DNA from: Gammaproteobacteria bacterium
Lineage (GTDB): Bacteria > Pseudomonadota > Gammaproteobacteria > JAJPIJ01
NCBI GenBank assembly: GCA_022071965.1
Contig: JAJVIQ010000020.1
Coordinates: 1 to 64,000 of the forward strand
Direction: 5' to 3'
Length of the DNA: 64,000 nucleotides
Shown here piece by piece: positions 42,785 to 52,311 of the stretch (its first letter is position 1; each line of letters begins with the position of its first letter). Position numbers and translations under genes: made by a program. Below the pieces are notes generated by a model. That model was given only the letters and a program-made list of their open reading frames with translations. It made no database searches and was not told the DNA's origin.

Positions 42785-43411
42785 TCAGAGTATCATGCGT
42801 TGCACCAGATCGGCGATCTGCCGGCGTACCGCGTCCAGCGGCTGCGTCGCGTCGACGATCCGGAATCGGCCGGGTTCGCGCGCCGACCTCTGGAGATAAG
42901 CCGCACGCACCCGATCGAAGAACGCCAGATCCTCGGCTTCGAAGCGGTCGCTCTCGCTGCGGTGCCTGGCACGCGCGCATGCGATCCCGGCGGGGGCGTC
43001 CAGCAGCAAGGTGAGGTGCGGTCTGAGCGTTCGCTGTACGAAGGACTCCAGCACGGCGATACGGTCGAGTCCGACACCACGGCCGCCTCCCTGATAGGCA
43101 TAGGTCGCATCGGTGAACCGGTCGCAGAGCACGTCGTTGCCGGCCGCCAGCGACGGACGTATTACCTTCTCGACGTGCTGCGCGCGCGCCGCGAATATCA
43201 GCAGCAGCTCCGCGTCGGCATTCATGCCCGCGTGCGCCCGGTCGAGCAGCAGGGCGCGTATGCCTTCGCCCAGTGCCGTGCCACCGGGCTCGCGCGTCTG
43301 GATCACGGAGCGCCCGCGGGCCTGGAGGCGCTCGGCGATGAAATTCATGTGGGTGCTCTTGCCCACACCCTCGATACCTTCCACGGTGATGAAGATCGGC
43401 GGTCGGCTCAT
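42785..43411 (-). CDS. tmk: Thymidylate kinase
   Basis: A 208-residue dTMP kinase. P-loop EGIEGVGKST (11-20), TREPGGT, DRFTDATYAYQGGGRG, and a LID region RARHRSESDRFEAED with basic residues of the E. coli type. It overlaps the end of mltG by ATGA, so translation is coupled. Essential for dTTP synthesis. Confidence 0.96.
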   Translation of the reverse strand: MSRPPIFITVEGIEGVGKSTHMNFIAERLQARGRSVIQTREPGGTALGEGIRALLLDRAHAGMNADAELLLIFAARAQHVEKVIRPSLAAGNDVLCDRFTDATYAYQGGGRGVGLDRIAVLESFVQRTLRPHLTLLLDAPAGIACARARHRSESDRFEAEDLAFFDRVRAAYLQRSAREPGRFRIVDATQPLDAVRRQIADLVQRMIL

Positions 43412-44466
43412 TGGACGGCCCTTCCCGCAGCGCCCTTCCCGCCAGCCGGACCGAGTTGGTACTTCGCGACCGCCTGGTTGTGCTCGTCAAGCGTACGCGA
43501 AAACGCGTGGCTGCCATCGCCGCGTGCCACGAAGTACAATGCGTCCATGTCGGCGGGATTCAGCGCGGCCACGATGGCGTCCTTGCCGGGCATCGCGATC
43601 GGCGTCGGCGGCAATCCGGCGCGCGTGTAGGTGTTGTAGGGCGTGTCAGTCTCGAGGTCCCTGCGCCGGATGTTGCCGTCATAGCTCTTGCCGATTCCAT
43701 AGATGACGGTGGGATCGGTCTGCAGTTTCATGCCGCGCGCGAGTCGTTGCACGAACACGCTGGCGATCTGCGGGCGCTCGGCCGCGAGCGCGGTCTCCTT
43801 CTCCACGATCGACGCCATGATCAGCGCCTCCCCCGCATCCCTGTAGGGCAATCCGTCCGCCCTCTTCTCCCACGCCTCGCGCAGCACCTGCTCCATGCGT
43901 CCGTGCGCCCGCTTCAGCAGATCCAGATCGGTGGTCGTGCGCGTCACGTGGTAGGTGTCCGGGAAAAACCGGCCCTCGGGGTGCTCGCCGGCATGACCGA
44001 GCCGGGCCATGACCGCGGCGTCATCCAGCCCTTTCAGGGTCTGCCGAAGGACATCCGATTTCTCGATTTCGGCCCGCACCTGTGCGAAGGTCCAGCCTTC
44101 GAGCAGAGTCACCTGGTGCTGCACGGTCTTGCCGGAGATCAGGTGATCCATCAGTTGCAGGGCCGTCATGCCCGGAACGATCTCGTATTCGCCACTTTTC
44201 AGCCTGCCGCCGATGCCGCGCTGCCTCACCTGCCAGAGGAAGTAGCCCGACGGATGGGTCCACCACCCGCGCTCACGCAGATCGTTCACGACGGTTCGAA
44301 AGCTTGTCCCGGGCTCCACGTTGTAAACGACCGGTTTCTCGCCGATCGCCAGGGGCGCATTCAAGGCGGCGTCGTAGTCCTTGTAGATCGCCACGGCCAC
44401 GAAACCGGCGCCCAGCATCGCGAGGAAGAGCAGTCTGAGGAGCATCGCCAGCAATCGCGCAATCAT
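43408..44466 (-). CDS. mltG: Endolytic murein transglycosylase MltG
   Basis: A 352-residue inner-membrane enzyme that cuts nascent peptidoglycan strands and sets glycan length. One N-terminal TM segment (LLRLLFLAMLGAGFVAVAIY), a LysM-like early region, then the YceG core IMASIVEKETALAAERP with the catalytic Glu, VFVQRLARGMKLQTDPTV and PTPIAMPGKDAIVAAL. It starts 7 bases after pabC and overlaps tmk, matching the pabC-mltG-tmk-holB order. Confidence 0.95.
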   Translation of the reverse strand: MIARLLAMLLRLLFLAMLGAGFVAVAIYKDYDAALNAPLAIGEKPVVYNVEPGTSFRTVVNDLRERGWWTHPSGYFLWQVRQRGIGGRLKSGEYEIVPGMTALQLMDHLISGKTVQHQVTLLEGWTFAQVRAEIEKSDVLRQTLKGLDDAAVMARLGHAGEHPEGRFFPDTYHVTRTTTDLDLLKRAHGRMEQVLREAWEKRADGLPYRDAGEALIMASIVEKETALAAERPQIASVFVQRLARGMKLQTDPTVIYGIGKSYDGNIRRRDLETDTPYNTYTRAGLPPTPIAMPGKDAIVAALNPADMDALYFVARGDGSHAFSRTLDEHNQAVAKYQLGPAGGKGAAGRAVQ

Positions 44467-44473
44467 CGGACGG

Positions 44474-45307
44474 TCATTCCATCCCCAGTTCGATCCGCAG
44501 GCGATGCACGAGGGGTTGCGAGTCGTAGTCCATGCTTCCGTCCGGCAGCTGGATGCGGCGGACCGCCCAAAGACCGATGAGGGAGTTGGTCAGGAACACC
44601 GCGTCCGCGGCGAGCAGATCGGCCAGCGTCATGCGCCGCTCGATGACCACTGCGCCGGCGGCCGTGTGCCGCTCGATTATTTGCCGGCGCACGATACCGG
44701 CGACGCCGCAGGCATCGAGCGGCGGCGTGCGGATCTCGCCGTTGGCGCGAATGAAAACATTGCTCATGGTGCCCTCGACGAGATACCCGTCGGCATCGAA
44801 CATCAATCCCTCGGCGATGGCCGGATCGCTCCACTCGCCGCGCGCGAGCACCTGCTCGAGCCGGTTGAGATGCTTGAGACCGGCCAGGGCCGGATTGCTG
44901 CCCAGCCGCAGTTCGCACAACCGTACCGCCACACCCTGCTCGCGGTTGGCGGGCGGATGATCGGGCCAGGGGCCGAGGATCAGGACGCGGGTCGGCGAGG
45001 GATCATCCGGAGGTCGGTAACCTCGCCCCCCTGCCCCGCGAGTCAGGATGATCTTGAGCACGCGCGGCCGATCATCGATCGGCAGCTTCAGGAAATCGTC
45101 GAACAGCTGCTCAGGCGCCGGCGGCGGGATGTGCAGGCGTTCGCAGCCCGCGCGCAATCGCTCGATGTGCAGATGCCAGTTCCTCGGCTGGCCGCCCAGG
45201 ACGGCGATCGTCTCGAACAGGCCATCACCGTACTGCAGGCCCCGATCGTTTGCCGAGATGCAGTCAGCCGCCTCGCCGTTTACCACCACGTTGCCCATGG
45301 CGGCCAT
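44474..45307 (-). CDS. pabC: 4-amino-4-deoxychorismate lyase
   Basis: A 277-residue fold-type IV PLP enzyme that makes p-aminobenzoate for folate. DRGLQYGDGLFETI (N-terminal conserved loop), GLKHLNRLEQVLAR (PLP-Lys region), EGTMSNVFI and GVAGIVRRQII are typical. ATG at 45307 is the longest start; MGNVVVNG three codons later fits homologues equally well. It lies between fabF and mltG as expected. Confidence 0.93.
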   Translation of the reverse strand: MAAMGNVVVNGEAADCISANDRGLQYGDGLFETIAVLGGQPRNWHLHIERLRAGCERLHIPPPAPEQLFDDFLKLPIDDRPRVLKIILTRGAGGRGYRPPDDPSPTRVLILGPWPDHPPANREQGVAVRLCELRLGSNPALAGLKHLNRLEQVLARGEWSDPAIAEGLMFDADGYLVEGTMSNVFIRANGEIRTPPLDACGVAGIVRRQIIERHTAAGAVVIERRMTLADLLAADAVFLTNSLIGLWAVRRIQLPDGSMDYDSQPLVHRLRIELGME

Positions 45308-45331
45308 CTTGACCGTCGCGATCAGCGGCGG

Positions 45332-46570
45332 TCAAGGACGTCTGAAGATGACGGTGCCGTTGGTGCCGCCGAAACCGAAGGAGTTCGAGAGCACGATGTC
45401 CAGCTTCATCTCGCGTGCCTGGTTGGGCACGTAGTCGAGATCGCATTCGGGGTCCGGCGTGGTGAGATTGATGGTCGGCGGGGCAACCTGATCGCGGATG
45501 GCGAGTACGCAGAACACCGCCTCGGCCCCGCCCGCGGCGCCAAGCATGTGGCCGACCATGGACTTGGTCGAGCTCATGGCGAGCTCGTAGGCATGGGCAC
45601 CGAACACCGCCTTCACGGCATCGGTCTCGGCCTTGTCGCCGAACGGCGTCGAGGTGCCATGCGCATTGATGTAGTCGATCTGCTCCGGGTTGAGGCCCGC
45701 GTTGCGTATGGCCAGGCGCATGCAGCGCGACGCCCCCTCGCCGCCGGGCGACGGGGCCGTCATGTGGTAGGCGTCGCTGTTGGCGCCGTAGCCGATCAGC
45801 TCCGCGTATATCCGCGCGCCGCGGCGCCGCGCATGCTCGTATTCCTCCAGTACCATCACGCCGGCCCCGTCGCTGAGCACGAAACCGTCGCGATCCTTGT
45901 CCCACGGGCGCGAGGCGCTTTCCGGACTGTCGTTGCGTGTCGAGAGGGCCTTGGCCGAGGCAAATCCCCCGAGACCGGTCGGCGAGGTCGCCATCTCGGT
46001 ACCGCCGGCGATCATGACATCGACGTCGTCGTGCTCGATGAGGCGTGCCGCATCGCCGATGGAATGGGTGCCCGTGGCGCAGGCGGAGACGATCGCGTAG
46101 TTCGGTCCCTTGAGCCCGTACATGACCGATACATTGCCCGCGACCATGTTGATGATGTTGCTCGGCACGAAGAACGGAGAGATCTTGCGCGGCCCGCCCT
46201 CCAGGAACGAGCCATAGCCCCGTTCGATACCGGGCAGTCCGCCGATACCGGAGCCGATCAGCACGCCGATCCGCTCCGCGTTCGCCTCCGTGACCGTCAG
46301 ACCCGAATCGGTGAACGCCTCGATGGATGCCGCCATCCCGTAATGGATGAAGGTGTCCATCTTCTTGACCTCCTTGGCCGGAATGTACCTCGTCGCATCG
46401 AAGTCCTTGATCTGGCCACCGAAGGTGGTCGTGAAGGCGGACGCATCGAAGGACGTGATCGTGCCTATGCCGCTCTTGCCGGCAACGATGTTCGCCCAGG
46501 CCGTGGGCACGTCGTTGCCCACTGGCGTCACCAGTCCCAATCCGGTTACTACCACCCGTCGCTTCGTCAC
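45332..46570 (-). CDS. fabF: Beta-ketoacyl-ACP synthase II
   Basis: A 412-residue condensing enzyme, the same size as E. coli FabF. The GTG at 46570 gives [18 protein letters not shown], the normal N-terminus, and follows AGGA; a longer ATG start adds 20 atypical residues. Cys164 in [10 protein letters not shown] is the acyl-binding nucleophile; the His residues lie in [11 protein letters not shown] and [13 protein letters not shown] hairpin terminator separates it from acpP, so part of its expression may need read-through. Confidence 0.95.
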   Translation of the reverse strand: MTKRRVVVTGLGLVTPVGNDVPTAWANIVAGKSGIGTITSFDASAFTTTFGGQIKDFDATRYIPAKEVKKMDTFIHYGMAASIEAFTDSGLTVTEANAERIGVLIGSGIGGLPGIERGYGSFLEGGPRKISPFFVPSNIINMVAGNVSVMYGLKGPNYAIVSACATGTHSIGDAARLIEHDDVDVMIAGGTEMATSPTGLGGFASAKALSTRNDSPESASRPWDKDRDGFVLSDGAGVMVLEEYEHARRRGARIYAELIGYGANSDAYHMTAPSPGGEGASRCMRLAIRNAGLNPEQIDYINAHGTSTPFGDKAETDAVKAVFGAHAYELAMSSTKSMVGHMLGAAGGAEAVFCVLAIRDQVAPPTINLTTPDPECDLDYVPNQAREMKLDIVLSNSFGFGGTNGTVIFRRP

Positions 46571-46619
46571 CGTGCTGTTCCTGATCCTGAGGATATAGTG
46601 CGCTGCAATAGATTTCGGT

Positions 46620-46662
46620 CGAGCAAACAAGAAAGGCCGCGGCGGATCCGGCTACGCGGCCT
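46620..46662 (-). terminator. Intrinsic terminator/attenuator between acpP and fabF
   Basis: On the minus strand AGGCCGCG and CGCGGCCT form a perfect 8-base stem (46634-46641 with 46655-46662) with a 13-base loop, followed by the T-rich TTCTTGTTTGCTC. It lies just after the acpP stop and before fabF, so it should let acpP be made in excess over fabF. Confidence 0.7.
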
Positions 46663-46686
46663 CGAGGACTGCATCAGGGCCGGTCG

Positions 46687-46926
46687 TTACGCCGATGCAT
46701 GTGCCTTGACGTAGTCGATCGCCTGTTGGACGGTGGTGATCTTTTCGGCTTCCTCGTCCGGTATCTCGGTCTTGAATTCCTCTTCCAGGGCCATGACGAG
46801 CTCGACGGTGTCCAGCGAGTCCGCACCAAGATCATCGACAAAAGAGGACTCGGTCGTGACCTCCTCTTCCTTTACGCCCAGCTGCTCAACGACGATTTTC
46901 TTGACGCGTTCTTCAATGCTGCTCAT
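46687..46926 (-). CDS. acpP: Acyl carrier protein
   Basis: A 79-residue acidic carrier protein. Ser37 in G-A-D-S-L is the phosphopantetheine site; flanking sequence [19 protein letters not shown] is nearly invariant in bacteria. The gene follows GGGAGG. It has its own promoter candidate upstream and a terminator downstream, in keeping with the very high level of this protein. AcpS, which loads the prosthetic group, is encoded at 58685-59083. Confidence 0.97.
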   Translation of the reverse strand: MSSIEERVKKIVVEQLGVKEEEVTTESSFVDDLGADSLDTVELVMALEEEFKTEIPDEEAEKITTVQQAIDYVKAHASA

Positions 46927-46978
46927 AGCGGATTATCCTCCCACTGAATTCGGGTCGCCGGGGAAGCGGCGGGCCAGT

Positions 46979-47006
46979 AGTTTAGAGAAAACTCAACAAG
47001 TTGCAA
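46979..47006 (-). promoter_or_regulatory. Putative acpP promoter
   Basis: Read on the minus strand: TTGCAA (47001-47006), a 16-base spacer, TAAACT (46979-46984), then about 50 bases to the acpP start. The 110-base fabG-acpP gap is AT-rich compared with neighbouring coding sequence, which supports a separate promoter inside the fab block. Confidence 0.5.
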
Positions 47007-47073
47007 GCAAAAGATCCCCCCGCAAAAAACAATCTGATGCGGGCTCAGCGCCCTACGTGAATCTCCTTTCGCC

Positions 47074-47823
47074 CTACGGCATGTACATGCCGCCGTTGAC
47101 GTGCAGAGTTGTGCCCGTAATGTAGCCGGCCGCATCGGAGGCCAGGAACGCCACGGCCTCGGCGACATCCTCGGGCGCGCCGAAGCGGCCGAGCGGGATC
47201 TGTCCGGCCAGGGCCGCGCGCTGATCATCGTTGAGGGCGTCGGTCATGTCCGTGACGATGAATCCCGGCGCGACGGCATTGACCGTGATGCCCCGGCTCG
47301 CGACCTCGCGTGCCAGCGACTTGGTGAATCCGATGATACCGGCCTTGGCCGCCGCGTAATTGGTCTGCCCGGCGTTGCCCACCGCACCGACCACCGAGGT
47401 GATGTTGATGATGCGTCCATAACGCTGCTTCATCATGCCGCGCACGTAGGCCTTGCACAGTCTAAAGACCGATGTGAGGTCCGCATTGAGGATCGTGTCC
47501 CAGTCCTCGTCCTTCATGCGCATCAACAGGTTGTCGCGTGTGATGGCGGCGTTGTTGACGAGTATGCCGGGGGCGAGTCCGAGTCTGTCGGTTTCCGCCA
47601 TCAGCCCATCGACCGACGCGGACTCGGTGACGTCCAGGCGGAGCGCGTGTCCGGTGGCGCCGATATCGGCCAGCGAGCGGCGGATCGTCTCGAGCCCCGC
47701 CTCGCCCGTTGCGGTGCCGATCACCTTGATCCCGCCGCGCGCCAGAACACGCAGGATGGCCGCTCCGATCCCGCGGCTGGCCCCCGTTACGATCGCGATG
47801 CGCTCCGGATTGGCTGAATTCAT
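47074..47823 (-). CDS. fabG: 3-oxoacyl-ACP reductase
   Basis: A 249-residue NADPH-dependent short-chain dehydrogenase. IVTGASRGIG (11-20) binds the cofactor, NNAAITRDNLLMRMKDEDW is the FabG signature, and the catalytic Ser/Tyr/Lys lie in NITSVVG and NYAAAKAG. ATG at 47823 overlaps the fabD stop (ATGA). Order fabD-fabG-acpP-fabF is canonical. Confidence 0.96.
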   Translation of the reverse strand: MNSANPERIAIVTGASRGIGAAILRVLARGGIKVIGTATGEAGLETIRRSLADIGATGHALRLDVTESASVDGLMAETDRLGLAPGILVNNAAITRDNLLMRMKDEDWDTILNADLTSVFRLCKAYVRGMMKQRYGRIINITSVVGAVGNAGQTNYAAAKAGIIGFTKSLAREVASRGITVNAVAPGFIVTDMTDALNDDQRAALAGQIPLGRFGAPEDVAEAVAFLASDAAGYITGTTLHVNGGMYMP

Positions 47824-48764
47824 GCGCTGGCCCCCGAGACATTGATGGCGGCATCCAGGCTCGCCGGATCGAATACCGGCAGGCACTGCAGGTCGGCTTC
47901 GATCCGCCTGCAAAGGCCGGCGAGCACCTTGCCGGGCCCGCATTCGATGATCATGCCGACCCCACGGGCACGGAGGTGCTGAACGGTCTCCACCCAGCGT
48001 ACCGGCTCGCAGAGCTGTCGTGCGAGGGCCTCAACGATCTCACCGGCCCCGTCGTGCGTCTTCACGTCGACGTTGTGGATCACCGGGATATGTGGCCTGC
48101 CCCATGTGACCCGCTGCAACGCCACGCGCATCTGCTCCGCCGCGCCCATCATCAGGCGGCAATGCGACGGCACGCTCACCGGCAGCAGGACCGCGCGCTT
48201 CGCACCGGCCTCCCTGGCGCCTGCGATGGCGCGTTCCACGGCCTCCTTGTGGCCGGCGATCACGATCTGGCCCGGGGCATTCAAATTCGCGCAACTGACG
48301 ACTTGTTCGCCGGCGGCCTGGGCACACACCTGCTCCAGCTCCGGCAGTTCCAGGCCAAGCACCGCGGCCATCGCACCCTGCCCGGCGGCGACGGCCGCCT
48401 GCATACTCTTCGCGCGTGCCGCGACCAGTCCCACGGCATCGGCGAACGCCACGGCCCCGCTGCAGACGAGCGCGGCGTATTCGCCGAGGCTGTGTCCGGC
48501 GAGAAACGCCGGACGCGTGCCGCCGCTTTCATTCCAGGCATTCCAGACGGCGACTCCGGCCGCCAGCATGGCCGGTTGTGTGTGCTCGGTCATGTTGAGC
48601 TCCGCCTCGGGACCTTCCCGCACCAATCTCCAGAGGTCGTAGCCAAGGACGTCCGAGGCCTGGCGAAACGTCTCGCTGACGGAGGCGTAAGCGGCCGCCA
48701 GTTCCCGCAGCATGCCCACCGCCTGGGAACCCTGTCCTGGAAACACGAATGCCGTGGTTATCAT
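47820..48764 (-). CDS. fabD: Malonyl-CoA:ACP transacylase
   Basis: A 314-residue transacylase. FPGQGSQAVGM opens the protein; Ser92 in GHSLGEYAAL is the acyl nucleophile; VSVPSHCRLM carries the catalytic His. Its stop is coupled to the fabG start by a 4-base overlap. It supplies malonyl-ACP for the condensing enzymes encoded on both sides. Confidence 0.96.
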   Translation of the reverse strand: MITTAFVFPGQGSQAVGMLRELAAAYASVSETFRQASDVLGYDLWRLVREGPEAELNMTEHTQPAMLAAGVAVWNAWNESGGTRPAFLAGHSLGEYAALVCSGAVAFADAVGLVAARAKSMQAAVAAGQGAMAAVLGLELPELEQVCAQAAGEQVVSCANLNAPGQIVIAGHKEAVERAIAGAREAGAKRAVLLPVSVPSHCRLMMGAAEQMRVALQRVTWGRPHIPVIHNVDVKTHDGAGEIVEALARQLCEPVRWVETVQHLRARGVGMIIECGPGKVLAGLCRRIEADLQCLPVFDPASLDAAINVSGASA

Positions 48765-48791
48765 GGGTACGATGAATCGCCGATCGAGGTA

Positions 48792-49760
48792 TCAGTAGCG
48801 GAGCAGCGCCGAACCCCAGGTGAGCCCGCCGCCGAACGCCTCCAGGAGCACGGTCTCCCCGCGGCGGATGCGTCCGTCACGTATCGCGACATCCAGCGCC
48901 AGGGGTACGGACGCCGCGGAGGTGTTGCCGTGCTCCTGCACCGTCATGACCACGTGGTCCTCGGGCAGCTTGAGCTTCTTCGCGGTCGCGGCGATGATGC
49001 GCTGGTTGGCCTGGTGGGGCACCAGCCAGTCGACGTCGGCCTGCGTCATGTCGTTTGCCGCCAGGGTCTCATCGACGATGCGCCCCAGCGTGTTGACGGC
49101 GATCTTGAAGATCTCGTTGCCCTGCATCTCCATGTACGGGTAGGAATCACCGTCCTCGGTCGCGCGTTTGGAGACCCCGGTGGGCACCTGCAGCAGAGCC
49201 CCATACTGGCCGTCGGCGTGCAGGTGGGTGCTGAGTATGCCGGGTGTGGCGCTGGCCTGCAGCACCACCGCGCCGGCGCCGTCACCGAACAGCACGCAGG
49301 TCTTGCGATCGGTCCAGTCGACGATGCGCGACAGCGTCTCCGCGCCGATGACCAGGGCATTCCTGGCGCTGCCGGCCCGTATGAACTTGTCCGCGATGCC
49401 GAGCGCGTAGATGAAACCCGTGCAGACGGCCTGAACGTCGAAGGCGGGACAGCCGTGGATGTCGAGTCGCTGCTGGAGCAGACAGGCGGTGCTGGGGAAT
49501 ATCTGGTCGGGCGTGGTTGTGGCGACGATGATGAGGTCGATTTCGCCGGCGTTCAGTGCCGCGGCCTCGATGGCGCGGCGCGCCGCATGCTCGGCGAGAT
49601 CGCAGGTCGTCTCGTCATCGGCGGCGACGTGGCGCTTGTGGATGCCCGTGCGTTCCCTGATCCAGGCGTCGGTCGTATCCACCATCTTTTCCAGCTCGGC
49701 GTTGGTGAGCACCTTCTCAGGCAGGTATCCGCCAGTGCCGGCGAGTCGCGAATACGTCAT
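48792..49760 (-). CDS. fabH: Beta-ketoacyl-ACP synthase III
   Basis: A 322-residue initiating condensing enzyme. The triad is Cys113 ([12 protein letters not shown]), the His of [10 protein letters not shown] and the Asn of EHGNTSAAS. Length and order (plsX-fabH-fabD) are standard for gammaproteobacteria. The start overlaps the plsX stop by ATGA. Confidence 0.96.
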   Translation of the reverse strand: MTYSRLAGTGGYLPEKVLTNAELEKMVDTTDAWIRERTGIHKRHVAADDETTCDLAEHAARRAIEAAALNAGEIDLIIVATTTPDQIFPSTACLLQQRLDIHGCPAFDVQAVCTGFIYALGIADKFIRAGSARNALVIGAETLSRIVDWTDRKTCVLFGDGAGAVVLQASATPGILSTHLHADGQYGALLQVPTGVSKRATEDGDSYPYMEMQGNEIFKIAVNTLGRIVDETLAANDMTQADVDWLVPHQANQRIIAATAKKLKLPEDHVVMTVQEHGNTSAASVPLALDVAIRDGRIRRGETVLLEAFGGGLTWGSALLRY

Positions 49761-50779
49761 CCTGCGCTCCGTGCGACCAGGAGTTCACCGACCTGATCGG
49801 CGATGCGTTCCGGAACCTTCTTGCCGACCTCCACAATCGCCTCTTCGATGGCCGTCAGGAACGACACATCGTCGGCGCTGCCATGACTCTTGATCACACT
49901 GCCGCGCAGCCCGAGGAAGCTGGCCCCGTTGTATTGGCGCGGATCAGCACGATCTTTCAGATTGCGCAGCACGGACCTGGCAATCAGGGCGGCGAGCCTG
50001 GTCCACAGGCTGCGGGTGAATTCCTCGCGCGCCATGTCCAACAGCATCTTGGCCGCACCCTCCGCGGATTTCAGGGCGATGTTTCCCGAGAAGCCATCGC
50101 AGACGATGACGTCCACCTCGCCCTTGAAGATATCGTTGCCTTCCACGAAGCCGACGTAATTCAAGGGGCTGCGCGACAGCAGCGCCGCGGCCTCCTTGAC
50201 GTTCTCGTTGCCCTTGATCTCCTCCTCGCCGATGTTCAGAAGCGCAACGGTCGGGCGCTCCCTGTTCTCCACGGCGCTGGTGAGCACCGCGCCCATGACG
50301 GCGTACTGGTAGAGCTCTTCGGCACTGCTGTCGACGTTGGCGCCGAGGTCGAGTACGTGGCTGTGCCCGTGCAGGGCCGGAAGGGCGGCGCAGATGGCGG
50401 GGCGGTCGATGCCGGCCAGCGTCTTCAGAACGAAGCGCGCGGTGGCCATGAGCGCGCCCGTGTTGCCCGCGCTCACGCATGCCTGACAGGCCCCGCTCTT
50501 GACCAGATCGATGGCCACACGCATCGAGGAATCCTTCTTGCCGCGCAAGGCCTGCGAGGGAAGCTCGTCCATCTCCACACGCTGGCTGGCGTGGCGCACG
50601 ATGAGCCGCTCGCCCAGGCTCGCGCCGCGGCCATGCAGCGCCTCGTCCAGCACGGCCTGATCGCCCACCAGGGTGATCACGAGATCCGGATGGGCCTGCA
50701 GGGCCTTCAGAGCCGCCGGAACCGTCGCGGCCGGACCGCGGTCCCCTCCCATCGCGTCCACCGCGATATGGATCTTCAC
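49757..50779 (-). CDS. plsX: Phosphate acyltransferase PlsX
   Basis: A 340-residue peripheral enzyme that turns acyl-ACP into acyl-phosphate for phospholipid synthesis. GTG at 50779 gives [16 protein letters not shown], the usual start; the longer ATG start would add a basic tail. Conserved segments: [43 protein letters not shown]. It follows rpmF by 82 bases. Confidence 0.95.
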   Translation of the reverse strand: MKIHIAVDAMGGDRGPAATVPAALKALQAHPDLVITLVGDQAVLDEALHGRGASLGERLIVRHASQRVEMDELPSQALRGKKDSSMRVAIDLVKSGACQACVSAGNTGALMATARFVLKTLAGIDRPAICAALPALHGHSHVLDLGANVDSSAEELYQYAVMGAVLTSAVENRERPTVALLNIGEEEIKGNENVKEAAALLSRSPLNYVGFVEGNDIFKGEVDVIVCDGFSGNIALKSAEGAAKMLLDMAREEFTRSLWTRLAALIARSVLRNLKDRADPRQYNGASFLGLRGSVIKSHGSADDVSFLTAIEEAIVEVGKKVPERIADQVGELLVARSAG

Positions 50780-50861
50780 CCGAGCAGGAGACTCAGCGAC
50801 ATGGGTAGCGAGTGGAGTCGGCGGCGACCGCCTTGCGGCGGCCGCCGGGCCCCGCTTCTTG

Positions 50862-51053
50862 TTATTCGGCCGGCTTTTCGGGGGACGTCTCGACGACCTT
50901 CCTGCCACGGTAGTAGCCGTCGGCACTCACATGGTGGCGCCGGTGCACCTCTCCGGTCGTGGGCTCGATGGAGAGCGCCTGGGCCGTCAGCGCATCGTGC
51001 GAACGGCGCATGCCGCGTCTCGAGGGGGTCTTGCGATTTTGTTGGACTGCCAT
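50862..51053 (-). CDS. rpmF: 50S ribosomal protein L32
   Basis: A 63-residue basic ribosomal protein starting [21 protein letters not shown]. It lacks the zinc-binding cysteines found in some L32 proteins. It sits between yceD and plsX, the conserved yceD-rpmF-plsX order linking ribosome and lipid synthesis. Confidence 0.96.
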   Translation of the reverse strand: MAVQQNRKTPSRRGMRRSHDALTAQALSIEPTTGEVHRRHHVSADGYYRGRKVVETSPEKPAE

Positions 51054-51091
51054 TTCAGAAATCTCCTAACCTGTTGCCAATACCAATTTCG

Positions 51092-51610
51092 CTACTGCCT
51101 GTCCTTCAGGGTCGCCAGGATGGCGAAGGGATTTTCACGCATCTCGTCCTGTTCCTGCCCGGGCGTCGCGCCCGACGCCGGCAGGCAGGCGCTGTCCCCG
51201 GCCTCATGCCGCGGGATCATGGGCAGCTGCAGCAGCAACTCGTCTTCCACGATCTCGGTCAGTGACATGCGGTCGCGGCCCACGAACAATGGCTCGTAGC
51301 GCGGCGAGGCGGTGTCAGCTGCCGCCTCTTCCGGCACGAGCTCCAGCGTCGTATCGACCGCCACCGGGATCGCCACGCTGCCCATGCAGCGCTGGCAGGT
51401 CATCTCCAGATCCGCCGTTGCCGCGAGCTCCAGCACCCGTCTGCCCTGCTCGTCCATACCGAAGCGCGCGGTGACCCGCACGCTGGCATCCTCGCTGGCG
51501 AGCATCGCCTTCAGTCTTGCCAGGCGTGCTACCGGCAATTCACCGGCAAGCCGCACCGCCGCGTCGGCCAGGTGCAGGGGATCGATGAGTTCCGGGAGGC
51601 CCCCCCTCAT
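51092..51610 (-). CDS. yceD: YceD/DUF177 family protein
   Basis: A 172-residue protein required for 23S rRNA accumulation in other organisms. CQRCMG, MSLTEIVEDELLLQLPMIP and the C-terminal NPFAILATLK are the family marks (E. coli YceD ends NPFAVLASLK). ATG at 51610 fits homologues, yet it lies only 11 bases below a TATAAT box and has no Shine-Dalgarno, so the mRNA may be almost leaderless. It heads the long fab block. Confidence 0.93.
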   Translation of the reverse strand: MRGGLPELIDPLHLADAAVRLAGELPVARLARLKAMLASEDASVRVTARFGMDEQGRRVLELAATADLEMTCQRCMGSVAIPVAVDTTLELVPEEAAADTASPRYEPLFVGRDRMSLTEIVEDELLLQLPMIPRHEAGDSACLPASGATPGQEQDEMRENPFAILATLKDRQ

Positions 51611-51620
51611 AGGGCGCGGT

Positions 51621-51647
51621 ATTATATGTCAGCGACTTACTGACCAA
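51621..51647 (-). promoter_or_regulatory. Promoter of the yceD-rpmF-fab block
   Basis: On the minus strand TTGGTC (51642-51647), a 15-base spacer and a consensus TATAAT (51621-51626). Transcription should begin about 51611-51615, at or within a few bases of the yceD start codon at 51610. The 47-base gap to the divergent yceF gene is too short for much else. Confidence 0.6.
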
Positions 51648-51657
51648 AAGACGCCGA

Positions 51658-52281
51658 ATGAAAACAGATTCCGAGCCGGATGCCAAGGCTGCCGGCCCCC
51701 GCGCCCTGGTCCTCGCATCCACGTCGCCCTACCGGCGGGCGCTGCTGGAACGGCTGGGCTACCCGTTCCTCACGGCCAACCCGGGGCTCGAGGAGGTGCC
51801 GGAGGAGGGCGAATCCGCCGCGCGGATGGTCACCCGACTCGCCGAGGCCAAGGCCCGGGCCCTCGCGTCCCGATACCCTGGGGCCCTCATCATCGGTTCC
51901 GACCAGATGGCCGTGCTCGATGGCGTCGCATTCGGGAAGCCCGGAACGCCCGAGCGCGCCGAACGGCAGCTGCGCGAGGCAAGCGGGCGGCGGGTCGACT
52001 TTCTGACCGGCCTGTGCGTCCTCGATGCGGCGAGCGGGACTGCCGCCACGGTGTGTGTGCCCTACTCCGTACATCTCCGGACGCTGAGCGAGCCGGAGAT
52101 CAGCAACTACGTGCGCCGGGAGCAACCGCACGACTGCGCCGGCAGCCTCAAGTCCGAAGGCCTCGGTATCGCTTTGTTCGAGCGCATGGAGGGTGGGGAT
52201 CCCACCGCCCTCATCGGTCTGCCGCTCATCCAGCTGACTCAGCTGCTGCGCCGGTTCGGGATCGACGTGCTTGTACCCTGA
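51658..52281 (+). CDS. yceF: Maf-family nucleotide pyrophosphatase (YceF type)
   Basis: A 207-residue house-cleaning pyrophosphatase. LASTSPYRRALLERLGYPF opens the protein; IIGSDQMAVLDG carries the catalytic Asp; CAGSLKSEGLGIALFERMEG and DPTALIGLPL finish the fold. The 'D-Q-M-A' and 'C-A-G-S-L' forms belong to YceF (m7GTP hydrolysis) rather than the dTTP/UTP enzyme YhdE. It diverges from yceD, as in E. coli. Confidence 0.92.
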   Translation: MKTDSEPDAKAAGPRALVLASTSPYRRALLERLGYPFLTANPGLEEVPEEGESAARMVTRLAEAKARALASRYPGALIIGSDQMAVLDGVAFGKPGTPERAERQLREASGRRVDFLTGLCVLDAASGTAATVCVPYSVHLRTLSEPEISNYVRREQPHDCAGSLKSEGLGIALFERMEGGDPTALIGLPLIQLTQLLRRFGIDVLVP

Positions 52282-52282
52282 G

Positions 52283-52305
52283 CCGGGGTGCGGCCAGTCC
52301 CCCGG
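52283..52305. terminator. Hairpin between convergent yceF and sppA
   Basis: CCGGGG (52283-52288) and CCCCGG (52300-52305) with an 11-base loop, in the 30-base gap between the two stop codons. No T-run; a weak bidirectional terminator at best. Confidence 0.35.
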
Positions 52306-52311
52306 GGCGTG

